DNA from: Acidobacteriota bacterium | GTDB taxonomy: Bacteria > Acidobacteriota > Terriglobia > Acidiferrales > UBA7541 | Assembly (NCBI GenBank): GCA_013289825.1 | Contig: JABCZF010000012.1 | Location: 57,863 to 121,862, forward strand | DNA: 64,000 bases | Direction: 5' to 3' | Shown: piece by piece, positions 28,801-36,840 of the stretch | How positions within the stretch are numbered: the stretch's first letter is position 1 | Layout: each line of letters begins with the position of its first letter | Made by a program: the position numbers and the translations under genes | Notes under the pieces: generated by a model | What the model saw: the letters and a program-made list of their open reading frames with translations, nothing else | Databases searched by the model: none | What the model was told of the DNA's origin: nothing

Positions 28801-31800
28801 GGGCTGGGTGCGGACATCTTCATCATCCCCGACCAGGCCTCGGTGGCCTCCTTGTATGACGAGAGCGCCGCAGGCTATAACCCCAACAACTTCCAGGACT
28901 CCACAACGGCACTGGGGTTGTCGGACGAACTCTCAGGCGTCCCAGGTTTCCCCGGCTTTCAAGATCCCGTCTGGCCGTGCGTCGGCGAGATGCGCGTGGT
29001 GCCCGACTACCTGAGTCTCTTCCCGCTCAATCTGGAAGTGGCTCCATTTGCCGGAGCGACCCGCCCCCTGTGCGACCGCAAGGAGGTGACGCTGGCCAAC
29101 CAGATGTCGGTGAGGGTAAAGTTCCCCATCTTCACCTCGACCCACATTGCCGCGAAATACACCGGCGTGATCACCGACGATATGACCTCGGAGTTCGATC
29201 CGTTTGCCCCGCAGTTCGGCGAGAAGTTTGCCCCGCCCAACATGCCGATTTCCACCAAGGACTATCTCGGAAACGAACTCTCTCGCGTGTATTCCGACCA
29301 CTGGGGAGTCTATGATGGCTTGACTTTCTCGAGCTGGGCAGTGAACCCGCCCAACATCACCGGGTATTCACCGTCGATGCAGACGCAGTGCATGAACGAC
29401 CCCGGCCCGATCCTGGACACCAGAACTGGCTCGCCGACCAACGGGCAGTTGATCACCGATCCTTTGTTCAACCCGGCGTACAGCGATTTCTGCTATGAAC
29501 AACCCTACATGCCGGGCTTGACTGTCTATGGCGACACTCCCGTTGTGCCTACGCAAGCGTTCGTGGGCGCGGCATACAACAATCCCGATTGCAACTACCC
29601 TGACGCCACGCCGGGAATCAAGGAAGTGGACGGCGACGGTATTGGTCCCTGGGTTAGCAAGTCTGGTGTGACCCTCACTATTACGGCGCTTGGCGATCAG
29701 CAAGCGGGTAACAGCGCCTACGCAGGTCCTTCGGCCAACGTAGCTCCTTTCAATTTGAAAACCGTCACGCGCCACTATGGCTTTGGCGGTCAGTGTTTGA
29801 GTCCCACAGCCGGTAGCACGACTTGCAATACGTTGTCCTCCGTGACCATCGGCGGAAGGCCGGCCACCATCGACAGCTGGTCGGACACGCAGATTCTAGT
29901 AACCGTCCCGACCGGCGTGCCCGACTGCGCGGTACAGCAACAGGCGCAGTACGGGGGTTCGACCGCGCAGTGCGGCCAGCTGTTCATTACGGCTGGCAAT
30001 GGCAAGCAGTCCATCGACACCGTGAGCGTTACCATCGGCGGCAAACGGCCCACTCACGTTAGCGCCACCGCCTCGGTCCAGAGCGCGATTGACGCTGCTG
30101 CTCCGGGCGACTTGCTCATGGTCGACCCGACTTGCATGACCGTTGCCACGACGGCGGCGCCTTCGGCAGTCGCCACGTGCAGCACTGCCGCGCTTAATAC
30201 TGCGACGCCAACTCAAACCGCTTCGATGGGATCCCACAACGAGATCCTGATTATGTGGAAGCCTGTCCGGCTGCAGGGTGTTGGCGCGGCTACGTCCGTC
30301 ATCAATGCCAATACCTTTCCGTCGGGCAAGCTGCTCGATCCCTGGCGCCGGCATGTCAACTGCCTGTTCGGCTTGACGCTGGCAGGTGTGCCGACCACGG
30401 CGAGCAGCGGGGCGGGCTCGTATGATTCAACCGGCGTCTACAGTTGCCCTGACACGGGTTGGAATTACTACAACGGCGGCCCCAATACTCCCCAGATTGA
30501 CCGCTTGCCACTCGAGGCAACCGTGGGTTGGGACGCTACGCTGAACGGCAACCTGGCCGAACAGATGCAAGAGCCCTCGCTGATGGGCGCCTTTGAGGGA
30601 GCTGGAATTACGGTTCTGGGGAAGAGCCTCGAATTCCACGGAGCGAATCCCTGGGGCATCGAAGGATCGTTTCCGACGAGTACAACCCTGCTTACGGGAG
30701 TGGGTCCTGTTCCGACAGCCCTCCCTGTGGGCGATGACAACTCCTTGTGCCATACCGTGACTTACAGCAGCACGGGCGCCGCCACGGTCGCCAGCGACAC
30801 CAACCCGTATCCGAGCAACTTCGCGTGTAACCCGTCGAGCATTGATGGGCTGACCGTGACCAATAGCTCACAGGGCGGTGGCGGGATATTCGCCCACGGC
30901 TGGGCGCATCACCTGCAAGTCGCCAACAACCGGATCTTCAACAACGTCGGAACGCTCACGGGCGGCATCAGCGTTGGCCAGGGCGAATTTCCACCCACGT
31001 ACGTTCAGGGAGGTACCGACAACAGTGCTCCTGGTTCTTGCAGCGACGGCACGGGATTCGTAACTAATCAGCATCTGCCGTACTGCTTGCAGTTGCAGGT
31101 GAACGTACACAACAACTACATCACGGATAACTCCTCTCTCGGCGATGAGCTGTTCTCTGGCACTCTGTCGGGAGGCGGCGGCGCGACCTTCTGCACCGGC
31201 AACGACTACTACAAGTTCAACTTCAACTGGGTGTGCGGCAACGTCAGCTCTGGTGAGGGCGGAGGACTCGTGCACCTCGGGGAAATCCAAAACGGCGACA
31301 TCGAGCACAACTCGATCGTTCTGAACCAGAGCAACAACCCAACCATCCCCACGAACGGTGGCGGTATTCAAATTATGGGCACGCCGGATACAGATCCGGT
31401 TTGCGGGACTCAAACCGACGTGGATTGCCCGCCGGGACTGAGCGACGGCATTGGCCACAACCTGATCATTAATGCCAACCTGATACAGGGCAACATGGCC
31501 GAGAGCGGCAGCGGCGGCGGCATCCGTCTGCAGCAGGTCAACGGGACGGATGTTTCAACCTTCCCCTCACAGCCGAACCTTTGGAACAATGTTTCCATCA
31601 CCAACAACATGATCGTTAACAACGTTGCTGGCTGGGATGGCGGCGGAATATCGTTGCAGGACTCGTTGGGTGTGTCCATCATCAACAACACCATCGCGAG
31701 CAACGATGCCCTTGCCTCCTCGGGCGTGCTGACGCAAAGCATTGGTTTGCCGCAGGCCAGTGCTCCGGCGGGATCGGGAACTTGCGTCAGTGCCACTGGC

Positions 31801-34800
31801 ACGACGGTATCGTGCCCGCAATCCGCCGGCGTGACCAGCACGCAGCACTCCCCGATATTTACCACCTCGCTCACGGGGATAACGATTACATGCCCAACTG
31901 GACAACCCAACTGCCAGGGATTTTCGAGCCCGTTGCTGCAAAACAACGTAATCTGGCAGAACCGCTCGTTCGAGATCGGGGTAGGCGGCCCGGGTACAGG
32001 GAACCTGAACCAGCAGAACCTCGTCTCGTTGTTCAACGCCTTCAGTGGGACAGCAGCGCCGGCGCAGACCGCTTCCGGCCAATGCAGCTCGGGCGTCAGC
32101 TATTGGGACCTCGGCGTCCGCGGCGACACGGCGGCGGGCAATCACGCCTCTGGGTTCACACTCAACCCGACGTATTCGGTACTGGACGACTCAGGATACG
32201 CCGCTTCTAACTTGACAACCAATCCCAGCATTGTCGGTCAGTATTGCAACGGTTCGCGCGTGCCGCCAGAGTGCACTGCGGCGAATGGGTGCGGAGGACC
32301 GAATGGATATGGCGTACCTCCGGGAATTGCCGACGCGCTGACCCCCAATCCGGTCTTTAGCCTCACTCCAGCCGCGACGGTGGACGAGGGCAACAACTGG
32401 ATCAACGTCAGCTGGGGTCCGCTCGCGCTGAGCAACGATGCGGTGACAGGTGGAGCCTCTGGAAACTACGGTGGCGGACCTCTGTTTGCCAACTATGTCT
32501 TGGGAGCGGGCTCGACGGCCATCGACTATGTTCCGCTGAATTCCACTACTCTTCCCGCAACGACGCCGAATCTTTCCACGGACTTCTTCGGAAATCCGCG
32601 GCCCGATCCCTCCGTGCCCAACAAGTTTGATGTCGGCGCGGTGGAGTTCCAAGGCAGCGGTGTGGGGACGATTGCTTCCGTTGCCCCCAACACCGGGGCG
32701 CAGGGCACGGTCGTGCCTGTGACGATTACCGGCACCGGCTTAGCCCTTACGAGCGCGGTGAACGTGTCCGGTACTGGCGTTACCGTCAGCAACGTTGTTG
32801 ATGTAAGTGCGACGACTGTAACGGCAACCTTCACCATCGCAGCGAACGCAACGTTAGGCGCCAGGAACGTGACCGTAACTACGCCGGCAGGCACCACGAA
32901 TGCCGGTACGTTCACAGTCGTCGCTCCGCCAGCGCCGACGTTGACCTCGATCGCACCCAGCTCTGAGTTGCGCGGCACGTCAATCTCTGTGGTACTCACG
33001 GGCACGAACTTTGTGACCGGGTCCACGGTCGTTGCTACGCCCGCGGCAACCGGGTTCACGATCAGCGGTGTAGCCGTCACGAGTGCGACTGCCATCACCG
33101 CAACCTTCACAAGCACCACCGCCGCCGCAATCGGCTCGGTGAATATCGCGGTGGTCACGCCTGGCGGAGCCAGTAACACTCTGCCGTTCGCGATCACTGG
33201 TCCGGTGCTCACCTCTATCGCTCCGGCCTCGGCCAACCGCAGTACGACCGGCCTTGGGCTGACGCTGACCGGAACGGGCCTGACTGGAACCACCTCACTC
33301 AACTTCTCGGGCAACGGCATCTCCGTCAGTGGCTTGACGGTTGTCAGTGACACGTCGGTCACGGCTACCATCAATATCGCGGCGGGCGCCACAGCCGGGG
33401 CCAGGAATGTCACTGTCACAACACCGGCAGGAAACAGCAACGCCGTTACCTTCACGGTGACGGTACCGCCAGCCGGGCTATTCTCGATCGCCCCCATCAC
33501 GGGCGCCCGAGGCACGGCCCAACCAGTAGTGCTGACCGGCATCAGCCTAACCGGCGCGACTGCAGTCAATGTGTCGGGCGGTGGCATCACTGTCAGCGCC
33601 CTCACAGTTGTGAGCGACACGCAGGTCAATGCAACGTTCACGATCTCGCCCACGGCCACACTGAGTGCGAGAAACGTAACCGTAACGACTGCGGCTGCCG
33701 GAACTACCACCCCCGTGACCTTCACGGTTGTGAATCCGGGAACGCCGATTCTCTCCTCGGTCGCGCCCGCCTCGGGCTTCCGACGCACGGCTGCTGCCAC
33801 CAACCCCGTTGCAGTCGTCCTCACCGGCAGCAACTTCACGGCGGGATCGACAGTCAACGTAGCGGCGCCGGCAAACGGCCTCACCGTCACAGGAGTGATC
33901 CTAGTCAGTCCGACGCAAATAAATGCAACCTTTAACACCACAACCACCGCGGCCATCGGTCCGAGGAGCATCACGGTGACTACACCGGGAGGCACCAGCG
34001 GCACCGTGACTTACACGGTACTTGGACCGGTGCTTACGTCGATCGCTCCGACGTCGGCCCTTCGCGGACAGGGGGCTGCTGTTCCTGTCGCCCTGTTCGG
34101 TAGCGGTTTGAACGGAACCACGGCAGTGACCGTCGCGGGTGGCGGCATTACCGTCGGTCCGATCACGGTGGTCAGCGATAGCCAGATCACCACCACCTTC
34201 ACGATCAGTGCAGGTGCTGCGGGCACGGCCAGAACCGTCTCCGTGACTGCGCCTGGCGGCGTCAGCAATACGGTCGCGTTCACAGTTACGATTCCGGCAA
34301 CGCCGACGTTGGCCTCGGTCGCCCCACCCACGGGCGTTCGCAGCACGGCGGTCCCGGTCACGCTCACCGGCACGAACTTCATAACCGGCGAGACAACAGT
34401 GGCAGTCTCTGGCGGCGGCATCACCGTCAGCGGCGTCACCGTCACGAGTTCGACGACGTTGACAGCCACCTTCACCATCTCGGCCGGCGCCTCAACCACG
34501 GCGGCCCACAACGTGACCGTTACGGTTGCAGGCGCTGCCGCGGCCAGTAATGCGGTGCCGTTCACCGTGCAAGGACCTACGCTGACTGCGCTCAGTCCAA
34601 ACTCGGCAACGCATCCAGCCACAGGTACAGCGGCTGTTGCAGTGACCATTACCGGCGCGAACCTGACGGGAGCTACAGGGCTGACGGGCCTTGGCGGCGG
34701 CGTAACGCTGGGTCTGGGCACCTTCACCGTGGTGAACTCGACCACGATTACCGCAACCCTCAACGTCGCGAGCACCGCGACGACTGGGATCAGAAACATT

Positions 34801-34854
34801 GGTGTAACGACCCCAATCGGAACCACCAACACCTTGCCGTTCACGGTAAACTAA
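22897..34854 (+). CDS. 3985-residue secreted giant protein: cupredoxin-like start, SdrD-B, beta-helix and IPT-like repeats
   Basis: ATG 22897 follows GCGAGGACC and begins MIRINDFTRK with signal peptide AAAVASLLFLFAAVGAFGQQ. Domains in order: cupredoxin-like part 1 (residues ~30-290, with LKPGTYLLESGTHPSIQVPM resembling the upstream oxidase); six tandem ~38-residue Gly-rich repeats (297-535); cupredoxin part 2 (FYYLINGVAFHKTIP onward, to ~720); a VCBS/Big-like domain; an SdrD-B-like domain (FIDDNKNGIRDSGEIGIPL, ~1505-1580); an IPT domain near 2290; a right-handed beta-helix (AIDAAAPGDLLMVDP to about 2945, with repeated GGGI and NNxI); and eight ~90-residue IPT-like repeats to the end (3257-3985). 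The HxH/HCH copper motifs are absent, so it is probably not an oxidase itself but a surface or matrix scaffold working with the two preceding proteins. No sorting signal is seen at the C-terminus. Confidence 0.85.
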   Translation: MIRINDFTRKATLKAAAVASLLFLFAAVGAFGQQQINLTAAPTTTTLPDGTTVPMWGYFCGSPATGSTATCAALNSKILATAPTWSPVVITVPTGQGLTVSLTNNLSFLPATGGTTANTVPTSIVIVGQVGGGLGAARTTTPSPDHTLTQGCPTWFIASGATPPGVPCPAQQAGASGTPPVQGPRVQSMATEVAAGATTTLTWANLKPGTYLLESGTHPSIQVPMGLIGVLVVTTAPSGATAGAAYPATSTSVAVPYNAEVPLEFSEIDPVQNKAVDLAVRTAGFNETAVWTQMNTGSITSLTLTNPGSAYTTPPTVSFSGGGSGAGAAAAATLGFSVASVSVTNGGSGYTTPPTVSLLAGAAGGEGATATATLSYAVGSVSITSGGTGYTVGDMLTLSGGGGTGATATVTAVDTTGSITGVSLAGGSGYTSAPTTVTGGAGTGVALAATLATTGSVATVTVTNSGGYESAPTVDFIGGGGTGAAATATLSTTSSLIVTLTAGGGAYTSAPTVTISGGGGTGATAIATVGSGGCGVAHTCYPPAVNYTPFYYLINGVAFHKTIPTDSLFQATAGVSGTPPVPVTTGITGTVLVRLVNAGLRMHVPSIVNSLTQGFSGAGAATTVSGFTLIAEDGNVIPGVAPAGATIVPAAPRVQTDVLMVPSKVYDLMVNVPPSGATATPAIPIFARDLALSGNSSVRDAGMLAYISVNNASGSLNSALPVAGSGVLAAAAATANPDSYASVVACSTVPCTPFVVSDPSKGVIANDVNVYGVTLVSPPTNGALTCTSLGNGLCANGTFTYTPNVGFTSSTKDTFGYCANGAAPGTAGLCTTVTLGASLLAGNPSAISQSYTAKTSTYIKIPSPGLLVGNSDPNNLPLSLAVTTTTPPAGVTWDAAGGFIVLNPTPSTTAPITFTFSYTVQNSQGRTATGTASVTFPVPSNLQVNVLDAQLFNNCNGNSTCISGLTAMSDYRWIIEEDKTYWVDPNCTTNASITTAGCPNAVGSGGTIPVFGVQFHTSNMDFVAQGCTGRLSCEGGQTMYDAATGTHVNAVCDLGNGACRPDPTGNGSAPVLPSSVQLDPSKRYYISVLPGDAANPFPAYLGQPVCSTTGGNSTVGTCGHTMSGAPVPPACNILGGTNACTTTSAFTQPVTVLVLPTPLPTGKLSVIVFEDDFPLNGEQDGGGGNGTVAPIEPGLGGFNLVLWDTYGGLGDVTGQDTYDMFNMPLSNSLAGTVDPTTGFDACPVSATPLSGPAGGGPAPASGITGTIVTCPKYEADGKTLSPLAGQAVIANLMPDKFSVQAYPGADRIARGEEWIQTNTLDGQHPHDSFIRIGEPSYFQEYGPAGYHVAIGFANPAIINARAKDVCAGAGSPGLVGPCTNTIDGQVNIQRLSRIPDERLYPSMSHDALAWTQCWVSLGDPDGEDFIFTKCDANGNFKFSNVPGGNWRITVGDQWNDQIIDGLSTPANVGCVPAAGATTCTGGLSALHLGNVGIQQWQANVYTRVFIDDNKNGIRDSGEIGIPLIYMMIHYRDGHSANVLSSDFDGVANFNETFPLFNWYTVEADSTRYKTTGIHTVYDAGGPADGTTFCGSSARPCGGSTAYNNMANTFEAVPLPADLSVPGAVYCAKADCSAEATSFAAGTAIPSPGTGATASTGRIDPPWVTAEGWAGLTGQSNWIEFGKAPYAACPPACATVTSTPAGATSPTTTQVAENGGIHGIVNYASTRPFDDASQMIQQPWEPNVPHVTLNLYQEGFAADGVTPTLSLVDTTQSSSWDDWAQGFYPSSTAGSGTGAGEKPYMNCPGQGTNDPKSPNQDLFYYTLFDQPNYLDYYNSIHNGTPLHPLPYNSQFKCYDSMKINNQIQPAPYDGEYSFPSVLGINPTTGKQVTPAGYIDPITGLAPTLTGTNCTICVANPDSTDNYRFGTPMLPPGKYVVQVMMPAGYEIYKEEDKNLLIGDNFIAPVTQQFGGLGADIFIIPDQASVASLYDESAAGYNPNNFQDSTTALGLSDELSGVPGFPGFQDPVWPCVGEMRVVPDYLSLFPLNLEVAPFAGATRPLCDRKEVTLANQMSVRVKFPIFTSTHIAAKYTGVITDDMTSEFDPFAPQFGEKFAPPNMPISTKDYLGNELSRVYSDHWGVYDGLTFSSWAVNPPNITGYSPSMQTQCMNDPGPILDTRTGSPTNGQLITDPLFNPAYSDFCYEQPYMPGLTVYGDTPVVPTQAFVGAAYNNPDCNYPDATPGIKEVDGDGIGPWVSKSGVTLTITALGDQQAGNSAYAGPSANVAPFNLKTVTRHYGFGGQCLSPTAGSTTCNTLSSVTIGGRPATIDSWSDTQILVTVPTGVPDCAVQQQAQYGGSTAQCGQLFITAGNGKQSIDTVSVTIGGKRPTHVSATASVQSAIDAAAPGDLLMVDPTCMTVATTAAPSAVATCSTAALNTATPTQTASMGSHNEILIMWKPVRLQGVGAATSVINANTFPSGKLLDPWRRHVNCLFGLTLAGVPTTASSGAGSYDSTGVYSCPDTGWNYYNGGPNTPQIDRLPLEATVGWDATLNGNLAEQMQEPSLMGAFEGAGITVLGKSLEFHGANPWGIEGSFPTSTTLLTGVGPVPTALPVGDDNSLCHTVTYSSTGAATVASDTNPYPSNFACNPSSIDGLTVTNSSQGGGGIFAHGWAHHLQVANNRIFNNVGTLTGGISVGQGEFPPTYVQGGTDNSAPGSCSDGTGFVTNQHLPYCLQLQVNVHNNYITDNSSLGDELFSGTLSGGGGATFCTGNDYYKFNFNWVCGNVSSGEGGGLVHLGEIQNGDIEHNSIVLNQSNNPTIPTNGGGIQIMGTPDTDPVCGTQTDVDCPPGLSDGIGHNLIINANLIQGNMAESGSGGGIRLQQVNGTDVSTFPSQPNLWNNVSITNNMIVNNVAGWDGGGISLQDSLGVSIINNTIASNDALASSGVLTQSIGLPQASAPAGSGTCVSATGTTVSCPQSAGVTSTQHSPIFTTSLTGITITCPTGQPNCQGFSSPLLQNNVIWQNRSFEIGVGGPGTGNLNQQNLVSLFNAFSGTAAPAQTASGQCSSGVSYWDLGVRGDTAAGNHASGFTLNPTYSVLDDSGYAASNLTTNPSIVGQYCNGSRVPPECTAANGCGGPNGYGVPPGIADALTPNPVFSLTPAATVDEGNNWINVSWGPLALSNDAVTGGASGNYGGGPLFANYVLGAGSTAIDYVPLNSTTLPATTPNLSTDFFGNPRPDPSVPNKFDVGAVEFQGSGVGTIASVAPNTGAQGTVVPVTITGTGLALTSAVNVSGTGVTVSNVVDVSATTVTATFTIAANATLGARNVTVTTPAGTTNAGTFTVVAPPAPTLTSIAPSSELRGTSISVVLTGTNFVTGSTVVATPAATGFTISGVAVTSATAITATFTSTTAAAIGSVNIAVVTPGGASNTLPFAITGPVLTSIAPASANRSTTGLGLTLTGTGLTGTTSLNFSGNGISVSGLTVVSDTSVTATINIAAGATAGARNVTVTTPAGNSNAVTFTVTVPPAGLFSIAPITGARGTAQPVVLTGISLTGATAVNVSGGGITVSALTVVSDTQVNATFTISPTATLSARNVTVTTAAAGTTTPVTFTVVNPGTPILSSVAPASGFRRTAAATNPVAVVLTGSNFTAGSTVNVAAPANGLTVTGVILVSPTQINATFNTTTTAAIGPRSITVTTPGGTSGTVTYTVLGPVLTSIAPTSALRGQGAAVPVALFGSGLNGTTAVTVAGGGITVGPITVVSDSQITTTFTISAGAAGTARTVSVTAPGGVSNTVAFTVTIPATPTLASVAPPTGVRSTAVPVTLTGTNFITGETTVAVSGGGITVSGVTVTSSTTLTATFTISAGASTTAAHNVTVTVAGAAAASNAVPFTVQGPTLTALSPNSATHPATGTAAVAVTITGANLTGATGLTGLGGGVTLGLGTFTVVNSTTITATLNVASTATTGIRNIGVTTPIGTTNTLPFTVN
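23785..24500 (+). repeat. Six tandem ~38-codon repeats of the GSGYTTPPTV type
   Basis: Units begin with a hydrophobic strand, then GSGYT(T/S)xPTV, a GGGGTGA turn and an ATATL strand: for example VTNGGSGYTTPPTVSL, SITSGGTGYTVGDMLT and ANGGGAYTSAPTV-like copies. They sit between the two cupredoxin-like halves of the giant protein and are not present in the equivalent place of the upstream 584-residue protein. Confidence 0.85.
32665..34851 (+). repeat. Eight tandem ~90-codon IPT/TIG-like repeats
   Basis: Each unit has the order P-xLxSIAPxS, RGT, V(V/T)LTGTxL/F, ITVSGxTVxS, xITATFTI, ARNVTVTTPxG and VxFTV. Copies begin near 32665 and follow without gaps to the stop. IPT/TIG domains are immunoglobulin-like folds common in bacterial surface proteins. 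Confidence 0.85.
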
Positions 34855-34867
34855 AACCGGGATCCGG

Positions 34868-34897
34868 GGCCAGGTATCCAAAAACGGGTACCTGGCC
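34868..34897 (+). terminator. Strong hairpin terminator after the giant gene
   Basis: GGCCAGGTATCC-AAAAAC-GGGTACCTGGCC forms a 12-pair stem with one wobble 13 bases after the giant's stop, followed by TCTTCCTTT. It should end or attenuate transcription before the next small gene. Confidence 0.75.
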
Positions 34898-34935
34898 TCT
34901 TCCTTTAACCGGATCTCTGTTGGATAAGAGAGGCT

Positions 34936-35493
34936 ATGACTCATCAAAGAATTCAAATCTTCCCGAGTTCCGTGCTGCTGGCAGCTATCCTGGCCAGCAG
35001 CATTCTTGCTTTTCCTGCGAGGACGCAAACGCAGACCGCTACGGCGACTGCCACGCCCGCTCAAGCGGTCGCTGCCGCGCAGCCGAGTGCTCCGGCGGGC
35101 CGGCCAGCACCGGTTTGGCAAGGCTCTCAGGCGAATCGCTTCTCGCGCCGGGCGGAAATGTATTACGAGGGGGTTTGGGGCGTTGGCGAACTCCGCGTAA
35201 AGGCGGCAGAGTCGGGCCAGCTCATTCGATTTGACTATCGGGTGTTGGACCCGGCGAAAGCCGTAGCCCTTAACGATAAGAAGGCGGAGCCTGAGTTGTT
35301 CGACGCGCAGGCCAGGGTCAAGCTTGTGGTCCCTCAAATGGAGAAAGTCGGAAAACTGCGCCAGAGCAGCACGCCAAAGGCGGGCATGACTTACTGGATG
35401 GCCTTCTCGAACCCGACCCTGGTGGTGAAACGCGGCCACCGCGTGGATGTCGTCATCGGGTCATTCCGAGCGAACAACCTCTTGGTGGAATGA
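34936..35493 (+). CDS. Small secreted protein at the end of the multicopper cluster
   Basis: This is a 185-residue protein with a signal peptide (VLLAAILASSILAFPARTQ) and an Ala/Thr/Pro-rich spacer, then a compact beta domain: MYYEGVWGVGELRVKAAESG, IRFDYRVLDPAKAVALNDK, GMTYWMAFSNPTLVVKRGH and VDVVIGSFRANNLLVE. I recall similar short proteins (FRVxDPxKAxxL ... VVIGDFRxExLxVE) near large extracellular redox proteins in metal-reducing bacteria, but cannot verify this here. It has no Cys and no metal motif. A terminator lies between it and the giant gene, so it may have its own promoter. ATG 34936 has GAGAGG upstream. Confidence 0.7.
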   Translation: MTHQRIQIFPSSVLLAAILASSILAFPARTQTQTATATATPAQAVAAAQPSAPAGRPAPVWQGSQANRFSRRAEMYYEGVWGVGELRVKAAESGQLIRFDYRVLDPAKAVALNDKKAEPELFDAQARVKLVVPQMEKVGKLRQSSTPKAGMTYWMAFSNPTLVVKRGHRVDVVIGSFRANNLLVE

Positions 35494-35514
35494 GGGGTGG
35501 TACCGCCGGCTTGG

Positions 35515-35737
35515 AAAATAAGGGGTTAACGGATTGAGTCTCGAGCGGTGTACTGTCCGGTCGGCCCTAGAATGTCACTCCGATTGCCTCTGCGCCGGCG
35601 CAAAGGCACGCCGTACCCCTGACCTATCATCAACGATTGTCGCTCCCCAGTGTGGCTCGAACGGTCTCTTGTCAGCAGGTAAAAGCTCGAGTGGCTGCCG
35701 CACTTGCCTGACTGGGTAGTTCCGGGGGACGGCGAAC
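35515..35737. repeat. Copy B of the diverged ~225-bp dispersed repeat
   Basis: It aligns with 912-1136, with shared blocks AAGGGGTTAACGGA, TGAGTC, GCGCAAAG, CTGACCTAT, GTCGCTCC, GCAGG, CCGCAC and GGCGAAC in the same order and at similar spacing. It begins 22 bases after the stop of the last gene of the multicopper cluster. One frame is open through this copy but not through copy A. The following 35738-35936 shows no gene. Confidence 0.6.
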
Positions 35738-35936
35738 GTCGTGAACGTCGAAGGCTGTCTGCATGTCCTCAAAAGGAACCTCACCGGTGTACAACGCTGT
35801 CATCGCCGTGAGGCGTGACCCATCTGCTGACGCATGATCGCAGGATTTACTGCAGCGAGTTCCTCATCTCCGTCTGAAGGCGTGCAATCCTGCTTTCTAG
35901 ATGTATCGCCACTTACTTAAATCGAAGGATAGTGAA

Positions 35937-36362
35937 TTACAGTGTTGAGCCTTTACAGAATCCCGAGATGATCATTCTGCGATCTCCGAAGGAAGCACGC
36001 CCATTGCCCCGTACGACGCACATCAGGAGTTTGACCACGGTCGCTCGGCTAAGCGTTCGAAGAGAGCTTCGCGGCAGCCTGAGATCTTTTTTGGCAACGG
36101 TTGTAATGCCATTCCCCCAAACTTCGGACGTCTCAGACAATCCGGTTTGTCCGGGCGTCAATTGCAAGCGCGAGTTCTGACGGAGCGTCGTTCCGATTGG
36201 TACGACGACAACGGTAGAAGCACGTGGGTGATGGTTCTGCGCATTTGAAGAAACAACGATAACGTACCGCAAGCCTTTATCCGAAAGCTCGGTGGACCGT
36301 TTAATAACCCAAAATTCGCCCTGACCCGGTCTCGGAAGAACTGGTGCCCCGGAGGATGCCAT
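35937..36362 (-). CDS. PemK/MazF-like protein, possibly a toxin
   Basis: The frame encodes 141 residues. QGEFWVIKRSTELSDKGLRY leads VIVVSSNAQN, then STVVVVPIGTTLRQNSRLQL, ITTVAKKDLR and a final helix (ATVVKLLMCVVRG). The order G-E-(F/I)-W-V, VVSS, VVVVP(I/L)T, ITTV-K matches the MazF/PemK fold, though the Arg-Pro pair of the RPVVVV strand is replaced by RYVIVV. The C-terminal ~25 residues are extra. A small helical gene lies just upstream on the same strand and could be the antitoxin. It may be functional or decayed. Confidence 0.5.
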   Translation of the reverse strand: MASSGAPVLPRPGQGEFWVIKRSTELSDKGLRYVIVVSSNAQNHHPRASTVVVVPIGTTLRQNSRLQLTPGQTGLSETSEVWGNGITTVAKKDLRLPRSSLRTLSRATVVKLLMCVVRGNGRASFGDRRMIISGFCKGSTL

Positions 36363-36411
36363 CTATTGAGCGCCAGCCTTTGGCGCGGCCTCGCAAGTGT
36401 CCTCGGGCTCC

Positions 36412-36654
36412 TTACACTCGACGAGTGTGGCACTGCCCCCAGGTTCGATCTTCCAGAACAGAGGCGTCGGGCAGCGCGTCGTAAAAAGCGGAAATGTCTG
36501 TGTTCAATTGCCTTAGCTCCTGAGCACGGCGCGTGGTTTCAATCATCCGCTCTATGACCGTGCGCACGTGAGAGCGCTCTTGGGCGCTGATCGTTCTCAC
36601 GTATTCCGCAGCATGTCTGAAGTAGGAACTCAAACGCAATTCGTCTTCAACCAC
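36412..36654 (-). CDS. Small helical protein, candidate antitoxin
   Basis: This 80-residue frame (GTG start) contains two helical stretches (AAEYVRTISAQERSHVRTVI and RRAQELRQLNTDISA) and then FYDALPDASVLEDRTWGQ, which resembles the toxin-wrapping tail of MazE/CopG-type antitoxins (FYxxLPDxxxxEDxxWG). The last residues CHTRRV look out of frame, and a 49-base gap separates it from the toxin-like gene, so a frameshift near the end is possible. No DNA-binding ribbon is visible at its start. Confidence 0.35.
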   Translation of the reverse strand: MVEDELRLSSYFRHAAEYVRTISAQERSHVRTVIERMIETTRRAQELRQLNTDISAFYDALPDASVLEDRTWGQCHTRRV

Positions 36655-36840
36655 CCCAAATGTTTTCTTCTCAGTTGTCGTCTTTTCTCTTCCATTTCCG
36701 ATATCTCAAGTAGGACCAATAGTTCCAGTTTTACGCCGGCCCACGATTTCATGCGTCGAGCGTAGCGGTGAATTGCGGGGCGGGGCCCTCGAGGCAGCGT
36801 GCCCTTGCACAATCTAGTTCAAAGGAAGAAGGAGAAAGAA

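Noticed and set aside
32526..34004. Long open minus-strand frame of 492 residues over the giant gene
   Set aside because: Val/Pro/Ala-rich antisense of the IPT-like repeats; produced by codon bias in a repeat-rich + gene.
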